Part shown: positions 11,635-24,766 of the stretch, in pieces
Layout of the letters: every line of letters starts with the position of its first letter
Position numbering within the stretch: position 1 is the first letter of the stretch
Assembly (NCBI GenBank): GCA_006503535.1
Contig: QYRS01000003.1
Coordinates: 2,976,001 to 3,040,000, forward strand
DNA: 64,000 bases
Direction of reading: 5' to 3'
From: Arthrinium phaeospermum
Taxonomy: Eukaryota > Ascomycota > Sordariomycetes > Amphisphaeriales > Apiosporaceae
Notes under the pieces: generated by a model
Told to the model about the DNA's origin: nothing
Seen by the model: only the letters and a program-made list of their open reading frames with translations
Databases searched by the model: none
Position numbers and translations under genes: made by a program

Positions 11635-12704
11635 TTAGAGGATCATGCATCCCTTCTTGTGGCGAGCGCCGGGGCCTTTGCGGGAGAGCAGAGCAGCGCG
11701 CGTAGCATGCTCGAAGACCTCACGCACACCCTCGTTCGTCTTGGCGGAACACTCAAGGTACTTGTAGGCACCAATCTTCTTGCGGATCTCCTCACCCTGT
11801 AGACATCTTGTTAGATCCGGGGATAGGAAACGAGCAGTGGTCATCGGAAGAGTAGCTTACCTCTTCTTGGGAAACGGGCTTCTGGCTCGTCTTGCGGAGC
11901 TCCTCCTGAATCTTAGGATCGTGTCGCAGATCCTTCTTGCAACCAACGAGGATGATGGGCAGGCCCTGGCAGAAGTGAAGGACCTCTGAGATCCACTGTT
12001 GATAGGGGGGCACGTGTCAGTCAGCTTATCTTGCATACTGGGATTGGTGATAACGACATACCTTCTCCTGGACGTTGTCGAGAGAGTCGGGCGAGTCGAC
12101 AGCAAAGCAGATCAGGATAACATGAGAATCGGGGTACGACAGAGGGCGGAGACGATCGTAATCCTCCTGGCCAGCCGTATCCCAAAGGGCCAGCTCGACG
12201 TGCTTTCCATCGACCTCAACGTCGGCGACGTAGTTCTCGAAAACAGTGGGGACGTAGACCTAAACGAGTCAAAGCTGTCAGCGTGTGTTCATCTCCCTCT
12301 TGATGTGCGTGGCCGTGATTGATTCGTGGTGACGATGGACAGCAGCGAGGCAGCCATCCGTCTTTGATGGCTGTGATGGTAGAGGTGGATCAGGCTGAAA
12401 ACGGTGAAGGCTGTTTTTTTTGGGCGACACGGTCGATTCGCGAGGGAGATCGGCGTCGGAGATGAAAGCCATCTGGCGTCGAGATGGATTGCATAGGAGG
12501 CTGGATGGGCAATGGGAGCTTCGCTTCTCTTTCTTACCTCGGGGAATGTGCCCTTGGAGAAGACACTGGATGGCAGGACTGTCAGCGAGGTGATGCAACG
12601 AAGACGAGAGCGCAAGAGCCAACGGGCGGGACTCACATCAACAAACAGGTTTTACCGCAGGCACCGTCGCCGACGATGACGAGCTTTCGGCGAATCTCAG
12701 CCAT
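11635..12704 (-). CDS. rho1: Rho1-type small GTPase
   Basis: Five exons on the minus strand (12704-12637, 12565-12538, 12259-12062, 11995-11861, 11796-11635) give 196 residues. Introns are 71, 278, 66 and 64 bp with GT-AG ends, and the joins keep frame through conserved motifs. The P-loop GDGACGKT is at residues 12-19, the effector region PTVFENYV at 36-43, the switch II motif WDTAGQED begins at 58, and the base-specificity motif appears as GCKKDL. The protein ends in a polybasic stretch and CAAX box CMIL, whose final Leu predicts geranylgeranylation. The [14 protein letters not shown] start and overall sequence match fungal Rho1. Rho1 activates beta-1,3-glucan synthase and protein kinase C and organises actin at growing tips and septa. 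The second exon has only 28 nt. Confidence 0.97.
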
Positions 12705-15700
12705 GGTGTCTGTGGGATTGGGTGGGTAGTGGTGATGGGAGGGTATTCAGAGAGAAGACAGTGAAGTCGCGATTAGGGGAAGAAACGAAAGCTCAAACAG
12801 GCTTTTATTCTTCCGGGGTTTGTTTGGGGTATTTAGAAATATGCAAGAAGTGGAAAAGAAACAAGAGTCACAGATGGCCTAGATGCGGATTGATCTGGGT
12901 CGTTGGGGATCGCAGAGATGAATTCTTCTCCTTTTTGATGGAAGAAGAAGAGTTGAATGGTAGGTAGTACGCAGTAGTAGTTGGGAATGGGTTGATTGCG
13001 AGGGAGGTGGAGGATGGAGTTTAAAGAGGAGGGCGGTGGAAAGCACAGATAGGAAGTAGGTAGGTGTGATCAGGTTCAGGTCTGTTTTTGTCCCAGTTCG
13101 GGTCCAAGGTACCCTCTGCTAGGCAGGCAGATGAATGAGCAGGACAACAGCTAAGCTAAAAGTCGCCAGAACAAGGGAACAGAAGAGACAGGCGGGAGAC
13201 AGCCAGCCAGCCAGCCAGACAGCCAGACAGAACAGACAGGCCCAGGACACGACTGACAGGGTAGCAGCCGTCAGTCCAGTAGCGCGCCCAGGTCCTAGCC
13301 GTAGTAAGTACTTGTATGTCCTAAAGTAGGTGCTACTACTGCTAGGCCCTGTAGTCAATAGTGGCCAAGGCAGGGCAAAAGGCAAAAAAGCAGAAGAGGC
13401 CCTGGAGCGAAGTCCTGGTCTGTAGGCAGGCAAAAGTATGGGTACCTAACATAAGAAAGGTAAGGTACATCACATCAGCGGTGGCCTGTAGCCTTTTCCG
13501 TCTTCCCCGTCTTTCCTCTGTCGCTCGCTCGCCTCAAGTCTCTTCTCTAATCTCTCTTTTTCTTGCTCTGCGGTGGACTTGCCCGATGGCTCACTGGTAG
13601 TCCCGGGAAACGAACGAGGGTCCCCATCGAACGGATCGATCCAAGTACCGTTCGTACTGTGTTGGCAGAGGGAGGGAGTGCTCAGTGCACAGCCCATAAG
13701 AGGTTCCGTTAATTATGGTATTTGGGCGGGTTCGGGGGTTTCGGTCTACTAAGACCGCGCCCAGCACCTACCTTCCTAGCTACCGGCATCCCGAGACACA
13801 GCACACAGTGCAGTGCCAAGTTGGCACTAGAGGCTCTGTAGGCGGTAAGGAACATTCAGTAGGTACATGTCATGGGGTGCACGCAGCTTCAGTGAGACTT
13901 GCGGTCTCCTGGCTCATCGCTATATAAGTAATTCAATCGAAGGCCCTTCTAGATATCTCACCACACAGTAATCGACCTGATATTCGTTTGATTGGATCGC
14001 CGTTTGGGTTGGTTGTTGAACGAACCACTTGACTTGTCAGAGTCAGCGCTCTGCCGCCCACGTACATGAAGAGCCCACACTGGGTGGAGGCCTGGCAGGC
14101 AGGGCAACGGCCCAAATGAGGTCCTACCTGGACATATCTTACAGCCGACTTACGTATCGTCCTTTGTGGCTTTGTTCATCTCTTCGTTTGGGTAGGCAGG
14201 AAACATCTATGCCGCGGAGGATCAGCTGCGAGTGGTACTGATTTGGTCTCTTCGTAATCGGTTATCACTCGAGTTTTGGAGGCAACCCAGTCAGTGCCAG
14301 CCCCAGATACAAGATACACCGCCGAGCCTTTGCCGTGCTACCTGCAGGAAGCTGGAGGGTCACTGTACCGATTGCTCCAATCTCCCGGCCACAGCATTAC
14401 ATAAGCCTCCATTCGTCCTCATTTCACATGTTATGAATTCGGCGCAGCAGCAGGTAGTCGCTTGTGTGCATTACTGCTAAGGCGCGGCAGGTATATACAA
14501 ATCGCTTGATATGGAGGAGATGGATCATGGCATATTCAGTTCTGCCGCATACCGTACTAGGGGGCTCTAATAGGCTCTGATAGGTGCCAAGTTACAGAAC
14601 GCATTAGCTTGACATTTGATATCAGGTCTCAACTCTCTTCAGCGTTTGGCGAACAAGCAGCAACTGCGGCAACATGTTTTGTCTCAGTCAGGCTCTCAGA
14701 GCAAAGGCTTCTCCGGAGGACTGGAGGTTGGCTGATAAGGTATTCGAGGTTCGCATTAGGAGGCGGTCCTGCATTGGCTGTACCACCCCTCTTGTTGATA
14801 ACCTACATCTAAGTTCTTACGGGACTGTCTGGCTGTATGTGCATGCATGCAGTCGTAGTGCAGGTGGTATCGAGTGATAATAATAAGCAAAGCATCTCAT
14901 GTACTTCAGACGGTCCCACCTGCAGAACGAATAGCTTGTGGAGGCGGAGCCGTGCATTGCAGCCCATCCATCCATCCTTACGTGGATGTCAGATCCGGCA
15001 TCGTCAACTCTCTTTTCGTCCCTGCCTCTCTCTTCTGCTCTTCTCGCTAATCCGTCGCCAGATATGATTCTGCAGCCCTTGCTTTCCATCGGCATCGGCA
15101 CATACATCAAACACGGTGCATTCGCGTCTACACGGGTGGCCAATTAGTAGATGCCAGGGAGAGCCGGCCGTGGCGTACATCGACCCGGCGAACCTGGCTC
15201 AAGCCCGACCTAGGCCTAGCCAGACCCAAGGATGTGTCTTGTTTCTCCCAGAGACTACTGACGCAATTTACGTCTCTGAAACACGAGCTGGATATAGCAA
15301 ACAGGCACGCGCTCTCCAGAAGAAACCATGCCATAGCCTAATCGTGACTCGTGCGCTCAGGGCAAGTTGGCATCGACGGCCTCTTCGCATACCTATCAAT
15401 TCATTGTCGAAAGCGCTGCCTATGGTTCATTACGCCCCATAAAGGATTGGCAGCACATCAGTTTATCGAATGGCATTATGTCCCACAGAAGTTCTTCCGA
15501 TCGACATAGCGTTGATAACAATGAATACTTCCTGGTGTGTAGGTACAATACGGCATGCTTTGGTCGGAGCAACCCGTTCTCCATCAAGGGGATATGGCCG
15601 CAGCCGTATAATTAAGTATGTACGGAGTACGCCTTGCGTAGCTATGCTACCGTGCGTCCAGCATCGTGCTTGGTTGTTGAAGAGGCTTCGTAGTCAACAC

Positions 15701-16233
15701 GCGAACTCGAACTACATACATACCTCCTTGTACTCGTAATCAGATGTTCACCAAGACGCGGCGTGGCCACGGCTTTCTTTGAGTATTGACTTTCAAGATG
15801 CCCATTCTATCTCATAGGCAAGGTGATGAACCCCTACGTTCTTTAATAAATGCACTCCAACATCCAGAAGTGCGCATAACAAGCCTACGTGTATTTGGGC
15901 AGTTTAATTGCCCAATTAAATGCAGCAGCTTAACCTATTCGAGAAGGATCATTACGAAGTTCAAGAAGTGCGGATTAAACATGCACCGGATAGCTTCAAA
16001 AAGGTACTTGGGTACCTGCCCGCCAAAAGCTAGCGCTGCCTCTGCAGACCGGCGATGGAGACCACGAAGCTCCGGGAAATTTTGGTCGGGCGAGTGTGTG
16101 TACGAGCCGGCTCACGACCAAGGGAAAAACGGCCATAGCAGCATGCACCATTGACCCCCAAGACTACTGCTCTTCTCGCCGTTAGCATCATAGTCAATTG
16201 GCCGCGGGGGGCTTCTCACAAACACAGAGAGCC
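12705..16233. other. Long intergenic spacer upstream of rho1, no gene seen
   Basis: This is 3.5 kb between the divergently transcribed rho1 and the mitoribosomal protein gene. The first 400 bp are purine-rich on the plus strand (pyrimidine-rich in the rho1 direction), as expected for the rho1 promoter and leader. Short ORFs of 60-120 codons occur throughout on both strands without any domain resemblance. A CAGC/CAGA-type short tandem repeat lies at 13201-13229. Confidence 0.6.
13201..13229. repeat. Imperfect (CCAG/CAGA) tetranucleotide repeat
   Basis: The sequence AGCCAGCCAGCCAGCCAGAC followed by AGCCAGACAG forms about seven imperfect 4-bp units in the upstream region of rho1. Confidence 0.8.
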
Positions 16234-17453
16234 ATGCAGAAAATCCTCAAACGTGTCGCTACCGCCGAGCGGGTGGTGGCGAAGCGCAAGGCCACCCGGG
16301 ACCGCCTGCACTTCAACAAGGAACGCAAGGACGAGGCGTACGGCCTGCGGAACCAGGGCAACATCGTCGCCCGCGACATCGGCCGCGCGAAGCAGGCCAT
16401 CAAGGACGACTGGAATCTCGGCCCCTTGGCCCCCAACTCCCACACCGGCGAGGCGGCCAACCAGTACGGCGCCATTTCCGAGGTCCGATATAAAAACCCT
16501 ACCAGCCTGCGGAATGAGCAGAAGGCGGCCCGTTGCGCATGGCTCGGCGGCTACAAGAACCTCAACCTCGTCACCGGAGACCGTGTGGTGCTACTGCACG
16601 GCCCAGACAAGGGCAAGATTGGCCGCGTCCAGACTATCAATGAAGACGATGCCAGTGTTGTAGTCGAAGGCCTGAACAAGGTATGAACCCCCGCTTCACC
16701 TTCACGCCGATTTCAAGCAGGAGAGAACTAAACATATAAACTGCAATCAATTAGTCAAACATCAAATTGCCCTCGGCGTTCACAGGCGAGAACAACCCCC
16801 CTGTCATGAACATCGAGCTCCCTATCCCCATCTCCGGCATCCGTCTCGTGCATCCCGTCTTCGACCCCAAGACGGGCGTGACCCGCGACGTCATCATCAA
16901 CCAGCTCGTGCACCGCCGCTTCGCCCACGACCGGGTCCTGGGCAAGACCGAGTGGACCCGCGTGGTCCCGGGCCTGAACATCTCGATCCCCTGGCCCAAG
17001 GCGGAGGACAAGGACTGGCCGGACCACAAGGTCGACACGCTGCGCATCGACGTCGAGGACCGGACGTTTGTGCCGACGCTGCTGCGCCCGCCCATGCCCG
17101 AGACGGTCGTCGACGAGCTGCGCAACAAGTACAGCAAGTTCCGCACGCGGCACGAGCCCGAGTACATCCAGCGCCTCGAGGAGGAGGCCCAGGCCAAGAA
17201 GGACCGCGTCCACCTCATGGACAGCATGCGCAGCCCGCTGCAGGAGCTCCACCGCTCCGAGCGCGAGCGCAAGAAGAAGCACGGCAAGCCGCGCCTGTCG
17301 CTCGAGATGCTCGAGGAGATCGGCAAGGTCATCGCCAAGAACCGAGAGAGGACCCTGCAGGCCGCGGGCGTGTCAGACGCTGCGGCATCACAACAGACCA
17401 GCTCTCCTTTACCGTCAAGTACGGAGCCAACGGCTCCCCCACCTTCGGCCTAG
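16234..17453 (+). CDS. mrpl40: Mitochondrial large-subunit ribosomal protein uL24m (yeast Mrpl40 type)
   Basis: Exons 16234-16680 and 16755-17453 flank a 74-bp phase-0 intron (GTATGA...TTAG); the product is 381 residues. The N-terminus (MQKILKRVATAERVVAKRKA) is basic and amphipathic, which suits mitochondrial import. A KOW-type RNA-binding motif is clear in exon 1: GDRVVLLHGPDKGKIGRVQTI. A long C-terminal extension rich in charged residues (EEEAQAKKDRVHLMDSM) is typical of fungal uL24m, which is much longer than bacterial L24. The family initiates assembly of the large mitoribosomal subunit. The frame is open a little upstream (from 16198), but no better ATG is seen there. The gene converges on ELP1. 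Confidence 0.88.
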
Positions 17454-18365
17454 ATGCATATATCTGCAATCTGGGGAGGTGGTGGCCATTGGGGGGCGTG
17501 TGTATGATACCTGTATATAGACGATGGCTGGCATCTGCATCTAGGCTAGATGATGGCAGGTTGTCTACCTACTCATATATTGTAAAAGAAGTTATGTATC
17601 AAAACGCAAAAGTCTCCTGGTTATTGATCATTCCCAGCTTCTTCTGGTTCACGTTTCGCCGACTACGCAGGTGAGTGCGTAGCCAGCCGTGCTCCCACAG
17701 CTTGAGCCGGGTTCAAAATAAATGGTTTAGATCGGGGGTGGATGACGTAGCAGACATATCATCGTTTCATGCGACATCAATTGCTTGACGCTGGCATACA
17801 TATGGCAAGCGTTCGCAGAAATAAACCACACTTACCCGTTTATATACCTGGATTATTCCGAATATATACCTGACTACGACCGGGAAGTAAACAAGCTATG
17901 ATAAGATCAAAATTCCTTGCAGTCGATGTAACTGAAATTTTTCTTTGGACGATGGTCTGCTGTGGTAGTTGCCGAACTAGAACTGCAGTTGTTAGAGACG
18001 GGACCAGTCTAGTCTTGCAGCGGCTTGATGGGTGCTCAGGGGCAATAGCAATGACTGCTGATCTTAGAAAAATCGCCAGCTTGAGCCATATACAGATCAG
18101 GGCACCACTGTTATTTGTATGAAATTGTGAAGAGACTAGGATCCCTTCTCACCTGCCAGCAAATGTTACAATCAGTTGGTCCCCTATCCTTTGCTTGACA
18201 CAGATGCGGGTCGTTCGTTTTCAATAGTCGCTATCGGGATACGGTCAAGTATTATTTTCACAACGTCAAATTCATTTCCATACGGCTGGCAGTCTTGAGT
18301 CGGAGAACGCCATTTTACTTTATTTGTCTCTTTTTTTACCTGCAGCAGTAGCTATAAACCCGAGC
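17454..18365. other. Convergent 3' spacer, no gene seen
   Basis: This is 0.9 kb between the 3' ends of the mitoribosomal gene and ELP1. It is AT-richer than the coding flanks, as fungal terminator regions are. Nothing else is recognised. Confidence 0.55.
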
Positions 18366-21300
18366 CTAGGTGCCCAAAAGACTCAACTTCTCCATCCCGG
18401 AGACACTGGGCGGCTCCTGCCTCCTCCAGCTCTGCTCCATCGAATCCGCCAGCACCGCATCACCGCCCGTAGGCGCATACGCATCCTCATTGGCGGCGGC
18501 AGCAGCCTGGCCTTCTTCGCCGTCGACCGCCGCCTTGTTCTTGTCCTCGCGCTTGCCCCAGACCTCCTCGACGCCGAGCCGGCAGCCCTCGAGCACCTCG
18601 CCCATGAGGGCCTCGACGGTGCGGGCGCGCTCGAACATGCCGCGGCGGACGAGCCCGAAGACGAGCCGCTCGACCTCGGACTTGGTGCCCTGGACGCGCT
18701 CGACGAGCCGGCGGACCGAGTTGACCAGGTACTCCTCCTCGTAGACGGTGCCCTTGCGGCCGCGGGCGCGCTTCTTCTCCTCGCGCTTGCGGTTCTTGGA
18801 CGTGGCGCGGCTGACGCCCGTCCCCGCCGTGCCCACGCTGCCGGCCTTGCCCGTGTAGCGCGTGAAGAGCGAGGCGCCGCCGGCCGAGATGCGAGACGAT
18901 GCCGCGACGCTGACGTCGTCAGGCAGGTTGATGTTGACCTCGCCCTCGTAGAAGGCGAGTGGGTCCTCAGCAGCGCGACGGCGGAGTTCAGCGACACGAG
19001 GCACCTGGGCGCGGAGCTGTGCCTTGCAGTCGGCCAGGAACTCGGTCGACGATGCCAGAGCATCTGCGAGCCCGGTGTCTATTGCTGACTCGAGAAGTTC
19101 CGGCCGGCCATGTAGAGCCACCAAGCGCAAAGCGTCCGCAAACTGATAACCCTTACATAAGTATTGAACAGCTGTGTCAAGAGATGAAAGATGATCGAGG
19201 TATATCATGGCGGCGCTGGTATAGTCCTTCGCCTCCTCAAGCGCGTCTGCGAGGGATGTTGCCAAGTCGCTGAGCGCATCCTTGGCGAGTGGCGGGTCTT
19301 GTAACGAAGCAGTGAATAGGGCTTCCCTCCAACACGAGACTCCTGCCGCTCGGTAGCATTGCGTAGCTGATGCGTAGTCGTGGAGGGACTCGTAGGTAAG
19401 ACCGGCCTCGCGATTTTTCGACTTGGACTCCAAAAACTCCGCGTACAGACGCGTGAGTATCTTGAGGTTGTTTTCGTCGTAGCGGTACAATCGAAGGGCA
19501 TCTGCGTACAGAGTATGCTTGACCGTGTACTCCTGAGCCTCTTGATGAGCCGTCAAGGTCTGCAGGTGTGTAAGAGCTTTGGCATAACGACCCAAATGGT
19601 CGTCAATGGAAAACTTTTGGCGCAGATCTGGTAACTTGTGAAGATCTTGTATAAACGGCAGGTACTCCCGAGGATCCCGCTGGGACTGTTGTGCCACAAG
19701 GAGGGCGAGATCGAGATTGTACAGACCAAGCGCCTCATCGAACAGGGTGTTGACATCTGCAAGGAAACATATGTGCTCAACTGCCTTCTCAGCCAGCTGC
19801 TCGTCCTCCTGCATCAGCTGGGCAACCACTTGTAGCCCATCCTCAAAAGCGGGTGGTGACTTGCAAATGTTGGCAGTGATGATATTTTGCAGCGTGTCAT
19901 TGTCCACTGTCTTTCGGGTCCGTAGACTTGCCAGAACAGCATCACAGACAGTGTTGGTCTTCCCAATGGTAGTGGGGGTTCCAGAGGCTGGTCCTTGCTC
20001 GATTGGCACTGGCGCCTCTGTGCTCTTGACTGGCTTAGTGTTGACATACATGGTTTGTGTAACATCCTCGTCCCGTAGCGATGAGAGGAAGAGATCAACA
20101 TATGTGACGTCCTTTAACTGGTCTAGAATGACGGTCACATTGTCCAAAAACTGCTGTGGTCGATGATCGTACAAGACGTTCATGTCCACTCGTTGGGTCC
20201 TGCAGTACGAGAAAGCCCTTGCGTAGTTCATATCTTCGATCAGTTGTCGTATACCTGCGACCACCATAGCTCTCGGGAATATTGTCTCTAGGTTTCCTCT
20301 CGGCATCTGGAGAACCAAGCTCATGTTTGTTGGCATGGCTGTCACTAGCCTGGCGCCGCGCTCGATGCTGCGACATCTCTCGTCCTTCTCGGGATCATCG
20401 GCGGGCACCTCAAGGCTCTCAAGCTCCGTAAGATGGACAAATTTGAGCAGGTGATTTGTAGTGGTGAAAATCAGGTGATCTGGCGTAACCAAGAACGATG
20501 TGCAATTCTTGACCAGAACACGAGATTTGCCAGCTGAGCTGTTTGCATAAAGATGACCATTTCTTGTGAGGCCATATATGCACAAGGTGTTGTCCTGGCC
20601 AGAACCCGTAACAACACTCCAAGGCTGCAGTACAGGTAGACGCAATGACTGATCTTCGGTGATGCCACTTTCTGATGAAACGACTGCGATCCTTCCCGAA
20701 GTAGCTTGTGCAACGCACTGGGCATCAAGTGACTGGCTTTGACTAGCGAAGCCATAAACCTGACCAGCTCTTGCGGTATTGGACCGCTGTAATTGGCCCG
20801 AAGCCTCGTCAAACTGCACGGTGTGTCTCTCTGGATACTGAGCTTGAAGCAAAAGTTGAATGTTGCCGTTATCGCAGACGGACACTTGCCGCGGGATGGT
20901 CATTCCAGTCGATGTTGTATCAGACAACGACAGTGTGCTCACAAACGAAGGCAACAGCGAACGTTGCCCCTTAACCTGCCATCTGTACAAATCGACACTG
21001 TCTTGGTGGAGGACGGCCATATACAGGTTGTCTGGAGAAAAGGCAACATCGGCGATGCTGGACTTCAGCTGTAACTCGTACATAGCCATCGGAGGGGGAA
21101 TGTTTGCACTTCTTAAGGGTGTGAGTTTGAGAGTTTGGCCATCGATGACAGCGGTGGCACCATGATCGTTAGGGGGCACGAGCGAGCCCCGAGCGATGTT
21201 GAAGATGAACTCGGATTGTAACAGCTGCGCAGATTGCTGCGATGGGACTACCATGGCCAACCGAAGGGATTTCTCGGGGTGCCACGTCAAACATGTAGGA

Positions 21301-22497
21301 GGCTTATGCGACTTGATTTCTTGCTTCAGATACCAATGGTAATTCCCGGTAGTCCAGAGCTGTATCCTGTCATTGAGTGTAACAGCAAGCACAGTCGAGT
21401 CACTGTTCCACTCGAGACCAACGCGATCCCCAGAAATGTCTCGACCTTCAGGGGCTCGCAGAGAGAACTCGCCGTGTCTGAGGCCGTTTCTTTCGAAGAA
21501 TATCACATCAATGCCATCGGCTTTCCGTTGGATACTGGCGAGTAGGTTGCCAGATGGGCGCCAGCTTAGAGCACCCTCCATGCCATCGACAGCCTCACTC
21601 ACGCTATCGAGCACACCCTCGCGAGAGTAGACCCGAATCACTCTTCGCGTGTCTGGCTCGACCGAGTTGATGGCAACATAGGCACCGTCACCTCTCCAGC
21701 TAATGGTGGTCCTTGCATCATCATGGGAGCTCAAAGCGCCTTCATCTACCTTTTCAGGGATGGTGGGATCTCGGAGAGCCTTTGCCCCTTTGCCCTGGAA
21801 CTGCGTTTCCTTCTTGCCCCAGCCGACGGACACTTGCTTCGACAGCTTGAGATCATCCCGAGTCATGGTGGCATCGGTGATGCCCTCGAAATTGCGGCTC
21901 ATGAACACGACGGTGCGCGCCTTGGTGGCAATGGCCAGGAGTTCCTCGTCGGGCGACCACCTCGCCGCCGTGATGCCCTCATCGATGGAGCCCATGATCT
22001 CAATGTGCACGCCATCTTGGGGGCTGTCCGACTCTCTGACGAGGACGATGTCGCCACCCTCGAGTACCAAGATGGTGGTGAGGTTATCGCTGAAGTGATG
22101 CAAGCTGACAACCTTATCGACGGGCAGCTCAGGGCTCGGGCTTAGCGCCTCCCATGATGCAATCTCGTGGAAGTTGCTGGGCGAAAGCGGCCAGAAAATC
22201 AGCTCACGGTTCGCTTCCTTTGCTGGCTTGGCAGAAACCCAAGCGAAAGGGGAAGGAGTCTTGGTGACGACCAAGGCAAAAACGGGCGTGCAGCTGAACT
22301 CACAAATCAGGATCGCCTTCGGCATTCACATGCTCGGCAAGTCTGAGCAGCCGAAGCTTGCCATCCTTCTCAGAGGGGCCGAATGTGCATAGTATTTCAT
22401 CTTTTGCGGGGTCCCAGCAGGACGAGGTGATGGGCTCACCCTCGTAGTCGGCCGGAGGCGTCCAGGAGCTGTATAAGATGTTGCGGAGATTGCGCAT
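18366..22497 (-). CDS. elp1: Elongator complex subunit 1 (Elp1/Iki3)
   Basis: Two exons are proposed, 22497-22304 and 22176-18366, giving 1334 residues (yeast Elp1 has 1349). The protein starts MRNLRNILYSSW and contains family motifs such as CWDPAKDEILCTFGPSEKD, HFSDNLTTILVLEGGDIVLVRE and LSWRPSGNLLASIQ (WD40 propellers). A helical, TPR-like region follows, with CFLADVNTLFDEALGLYNLDLAL and GLTYESLHDYASATQCYRAAG. Near the C-terminus a basic stretch (RATSKNRKREEKKRARGRKG) corresponds to the tRNA-binding and nuclear-localisation region. Elp1 is the scaffold of Elongator, which adds the cm5 group to wobble uridines of tRNAs. The reading frame changes between exons. The phase-2 donor GTGAGT and the acceptor CCCAG joining to NFHEIASW are my choice, and the exact acceptor is the least certain part. 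Confidence 0.93.
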
Positions 22498-23304
22498 CGT
22501 GTGATCTCTTTGCTTGACACGCAGAGAGTCAGTATCATCAGCCTTTGAGCCCAGCCGAGACTGATATCTGATGCGATCCGATTAATTTTTCTTGCGGGGT
22601 CGAGAGCTTAGGTAGGTAGCTTATTGGTACTGTGCAGGGTAGCTGTGTTACAAGCGGCCGGGCGAATAAGCCTTACTTTACATCATTCTTTCACTTCCTC
22701 CCAACTACGACAGGTAAATATATCACGTAATTTTGTGTATAGAAATATAGGATTTCTTATTGTATAATAGCGCTCTGGTACTTAATTCACTGGAGTCGCA
22801 TCCTTTCGATATATTAGAGACTTGACCTGCTTGTTCTTGAGGGACTTGGTTATAGCACTACACCAGCACAGTGCTTTAGAAGGAGATCGGAGCTGACCGG
22901 GCGCTACAGAATCACCATATGTTCAGGAAGTTTTTTTCTTCTTCGATATGGCCTGACCCCTGGTTCGATGGGCATGTACATCGGACGGGTGTTCTGAGGC
23001 GGGCAAGGCGATAGTGGGGAGGGCAAGATTTACAGTTAGAATCCTTGTGATCCAGGGCGCCAGGCCGGCTAAGCGCTGGAACGCCCCGCCAAATGAGAGC
23101 CGATTCCCCAGATCAATTGTTCCCGAACCCTTGGTCTTCCCCAATCTTCACTATCGGCTACTACATATTCAATGTGGATTCGGCCTCATTCTACAACTCC
23201 AGATCTTCTGCACCACTTGTATCACCCTCTTGTCCCAGCTCAACAAGTACCCGTACTACAGAAACACATAGTTGCTACTTGGCCGAGTCCCTCCGCACTT
23301 CGCC
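22498..23304. promoter_or_regulatory. Divergent promoter region of elp1 and the DUF3984 gene
   Basis: This is 0.8 kb between two genes transcribed away from each other, so it must hold both promoters. The central part (22700-22760) is AT-rich. No specific factor site can be named with confidence. Confidence 0.5.
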
Positions 23305-24447
23305 ATGGATGTTGCCTATAAACAGCACGCCAACCAGGCGCGCAGGAAGAATCGTTCTTCCACAAACCTGAATCACCTCACATTGGCCCCTCTCACCTCC
23401 AAGATGCCTATACTAGACCACGATGCTCTGCCCGACGACCTACCCGACTTCGTCGCGTCACCACTGCACTACAACCCATCCTACCTACAGGGCAAATCCG
23501 CCCCAACAACCCCACGGTTGCTCGCACGCTCACCCGCAAGGACCGGCTCTCGCAGCCGCCGGTCCTCTCTGCACGCTATTCAGCCAGACACCTTACCCAA
23601 GAGTAAGTCGACGACGCAGCTGGTCGCCGGGAAACAATCTGGGACTCTCTCGCCTACCGCGAAGCGCCGCAAGGACGAGCACGGGCTTAGCACCTACGAC
23701 CGTAAGGACAGTGACTGGCTCCTTCGCGCGGGGGCATTGATCAGTACCGAGACCAGGGAGTCCAAGGGCCAAGCGTGGCTCACTGCGCGAATCAGCTCCA
23801 CAAGTCTTACGGGACTGCGTGATACCGAAGAAGAAGTCTATAAACGTGAATTAGCTCGAGAGAAGGAGCTCGCCAGTAGACGGGGGAGCCGCCGTGGAAG
23901 CTTCGTCGGCCCCGAGGACGCGTTGTTGTCGTTGACGTCGCCAAATAGCCGACTGGGCAGCCGTTCGCATAGTAGAGTGGGCAGCCGGACCATGTTGCGG
24001 ACGCCTCTAGACCGGCAACAACATGACGAGGGCTACTTTGTTCATCACGAGTTCGCCACGCCGGATTATGTTCAGGGCCCGGATTTTGTAAGTCTGGACG
24101 AGAAGCTCGAAGCCATCGAAGTGGATACCACGCGGGCAGACGAGGCCACAGTCCGGCGGTTAGTAAAGCGCGGGAGTGCTGGAGTGGGCTCCTGGATGGG
24201 CAACCTGATTGGGTTCTCTCTCTTTTCCGTCGAGGAGAACGACGAGGAATCGGATGATGCCGAAGACGACTCGTCCGATGTCGAGGAAGACGAAAGCCAA
24301 TTGGGCCGCAGTCCCAGCGCCGGACATCTTGAGGAACTTTCTGCCGCCTCAGAACCTCGAATACCCCCGCCAAAGGCGGATGAGGGGGCCACTAGCTGGC
24401 AGGATGCTGCATGGCTGCTGAGCGTCGCTTCCAAGGTCTTGCTTTAG
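23305..24447 (+). CDS. DUF3984-type conserved fungal protein
   Basis: This is a single exon of 380 residues, started at the ATG in CGCCATGGATG (23305); the frame is open a little upstream without an ATG. The N-terminal half carries blocks I associate with DUF3984 proteins of filamentous ascomycetes: RSSTNLNHLTLAPLT, MPILDHDALPDDLPDF and SYLQGKSAPTTPRLLARSP. The middle is rich in Ser and Arg (GSRRGSFVGPED, GSRSHSRVGSR). An acidic tract (EENDEESDDAEDDSSDVEEDE) lies near residues 310-330, just after GVGSWMGNLIGFSLFSVEE. No catalytic motif or membrane helix is evident, and the function is unknown. It is transcribed divergently from elp1. The family assignment comes from memory of these motifs. 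Confidence 0.8.
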   Translation: MDVAYKQHANQARRKNRSSTNLNHLTLAPLTSKMPILDHDALPDDLPDFVASPLHYNPSYLQGKSAPTTPRLLARSPARTGSRSRRSSLHAIQPDTLPKSKSTTQLVAGKQSGTLSPTAKRRKDEHGLSTYDRKDSDWLLRAGALISTETRESKGQAWLTARISSTSLTGLRDTEEEVYKRELAREKELASRRGSRRGSFVGPEDALLSLTSPNSRLGSRSHSRVGSRTMLRTPLDRQQHDEGYFVHHEFATPDYVQGPDFVSLDEKLEAIEVDTTRADEATVRRLVKRGSAGVGSWMGNLIGFSLFSVEENDEESDDAEDDSSDVEEDESQLGRSPSAGHLEELSAASEPRIPPPKADEGATSWQDAAWLLSVASKVLL

Positions 24448-24766
24448 ATTGTGAGACAAGGCGTGAAAGTCATTGGTCGAGTGCAAACGACACCCCGAAA
24501 TCCCAGCATGTCAGCAGCCGAAGCAGGGTATTTGCTCGCAAGGAATTGCATGAATTGGGCCAGCACAGCTGTCGGTGTGCATTAATACAAAAAAAGGTGC
24601 GAGTTGTTCATCGAATGTTTTTTCTTCTTTCCTGCGGGAGCTTCTGGTTGTCACGCTTGTAGATAGAACGGGACGCGATTGGCCAGGACTCCGACAGCCT
24701 GGACAATACAGGCAATTATAGTGTTTACCTACCGTATCCATACCACCTAATGAATATATCGGTTGT

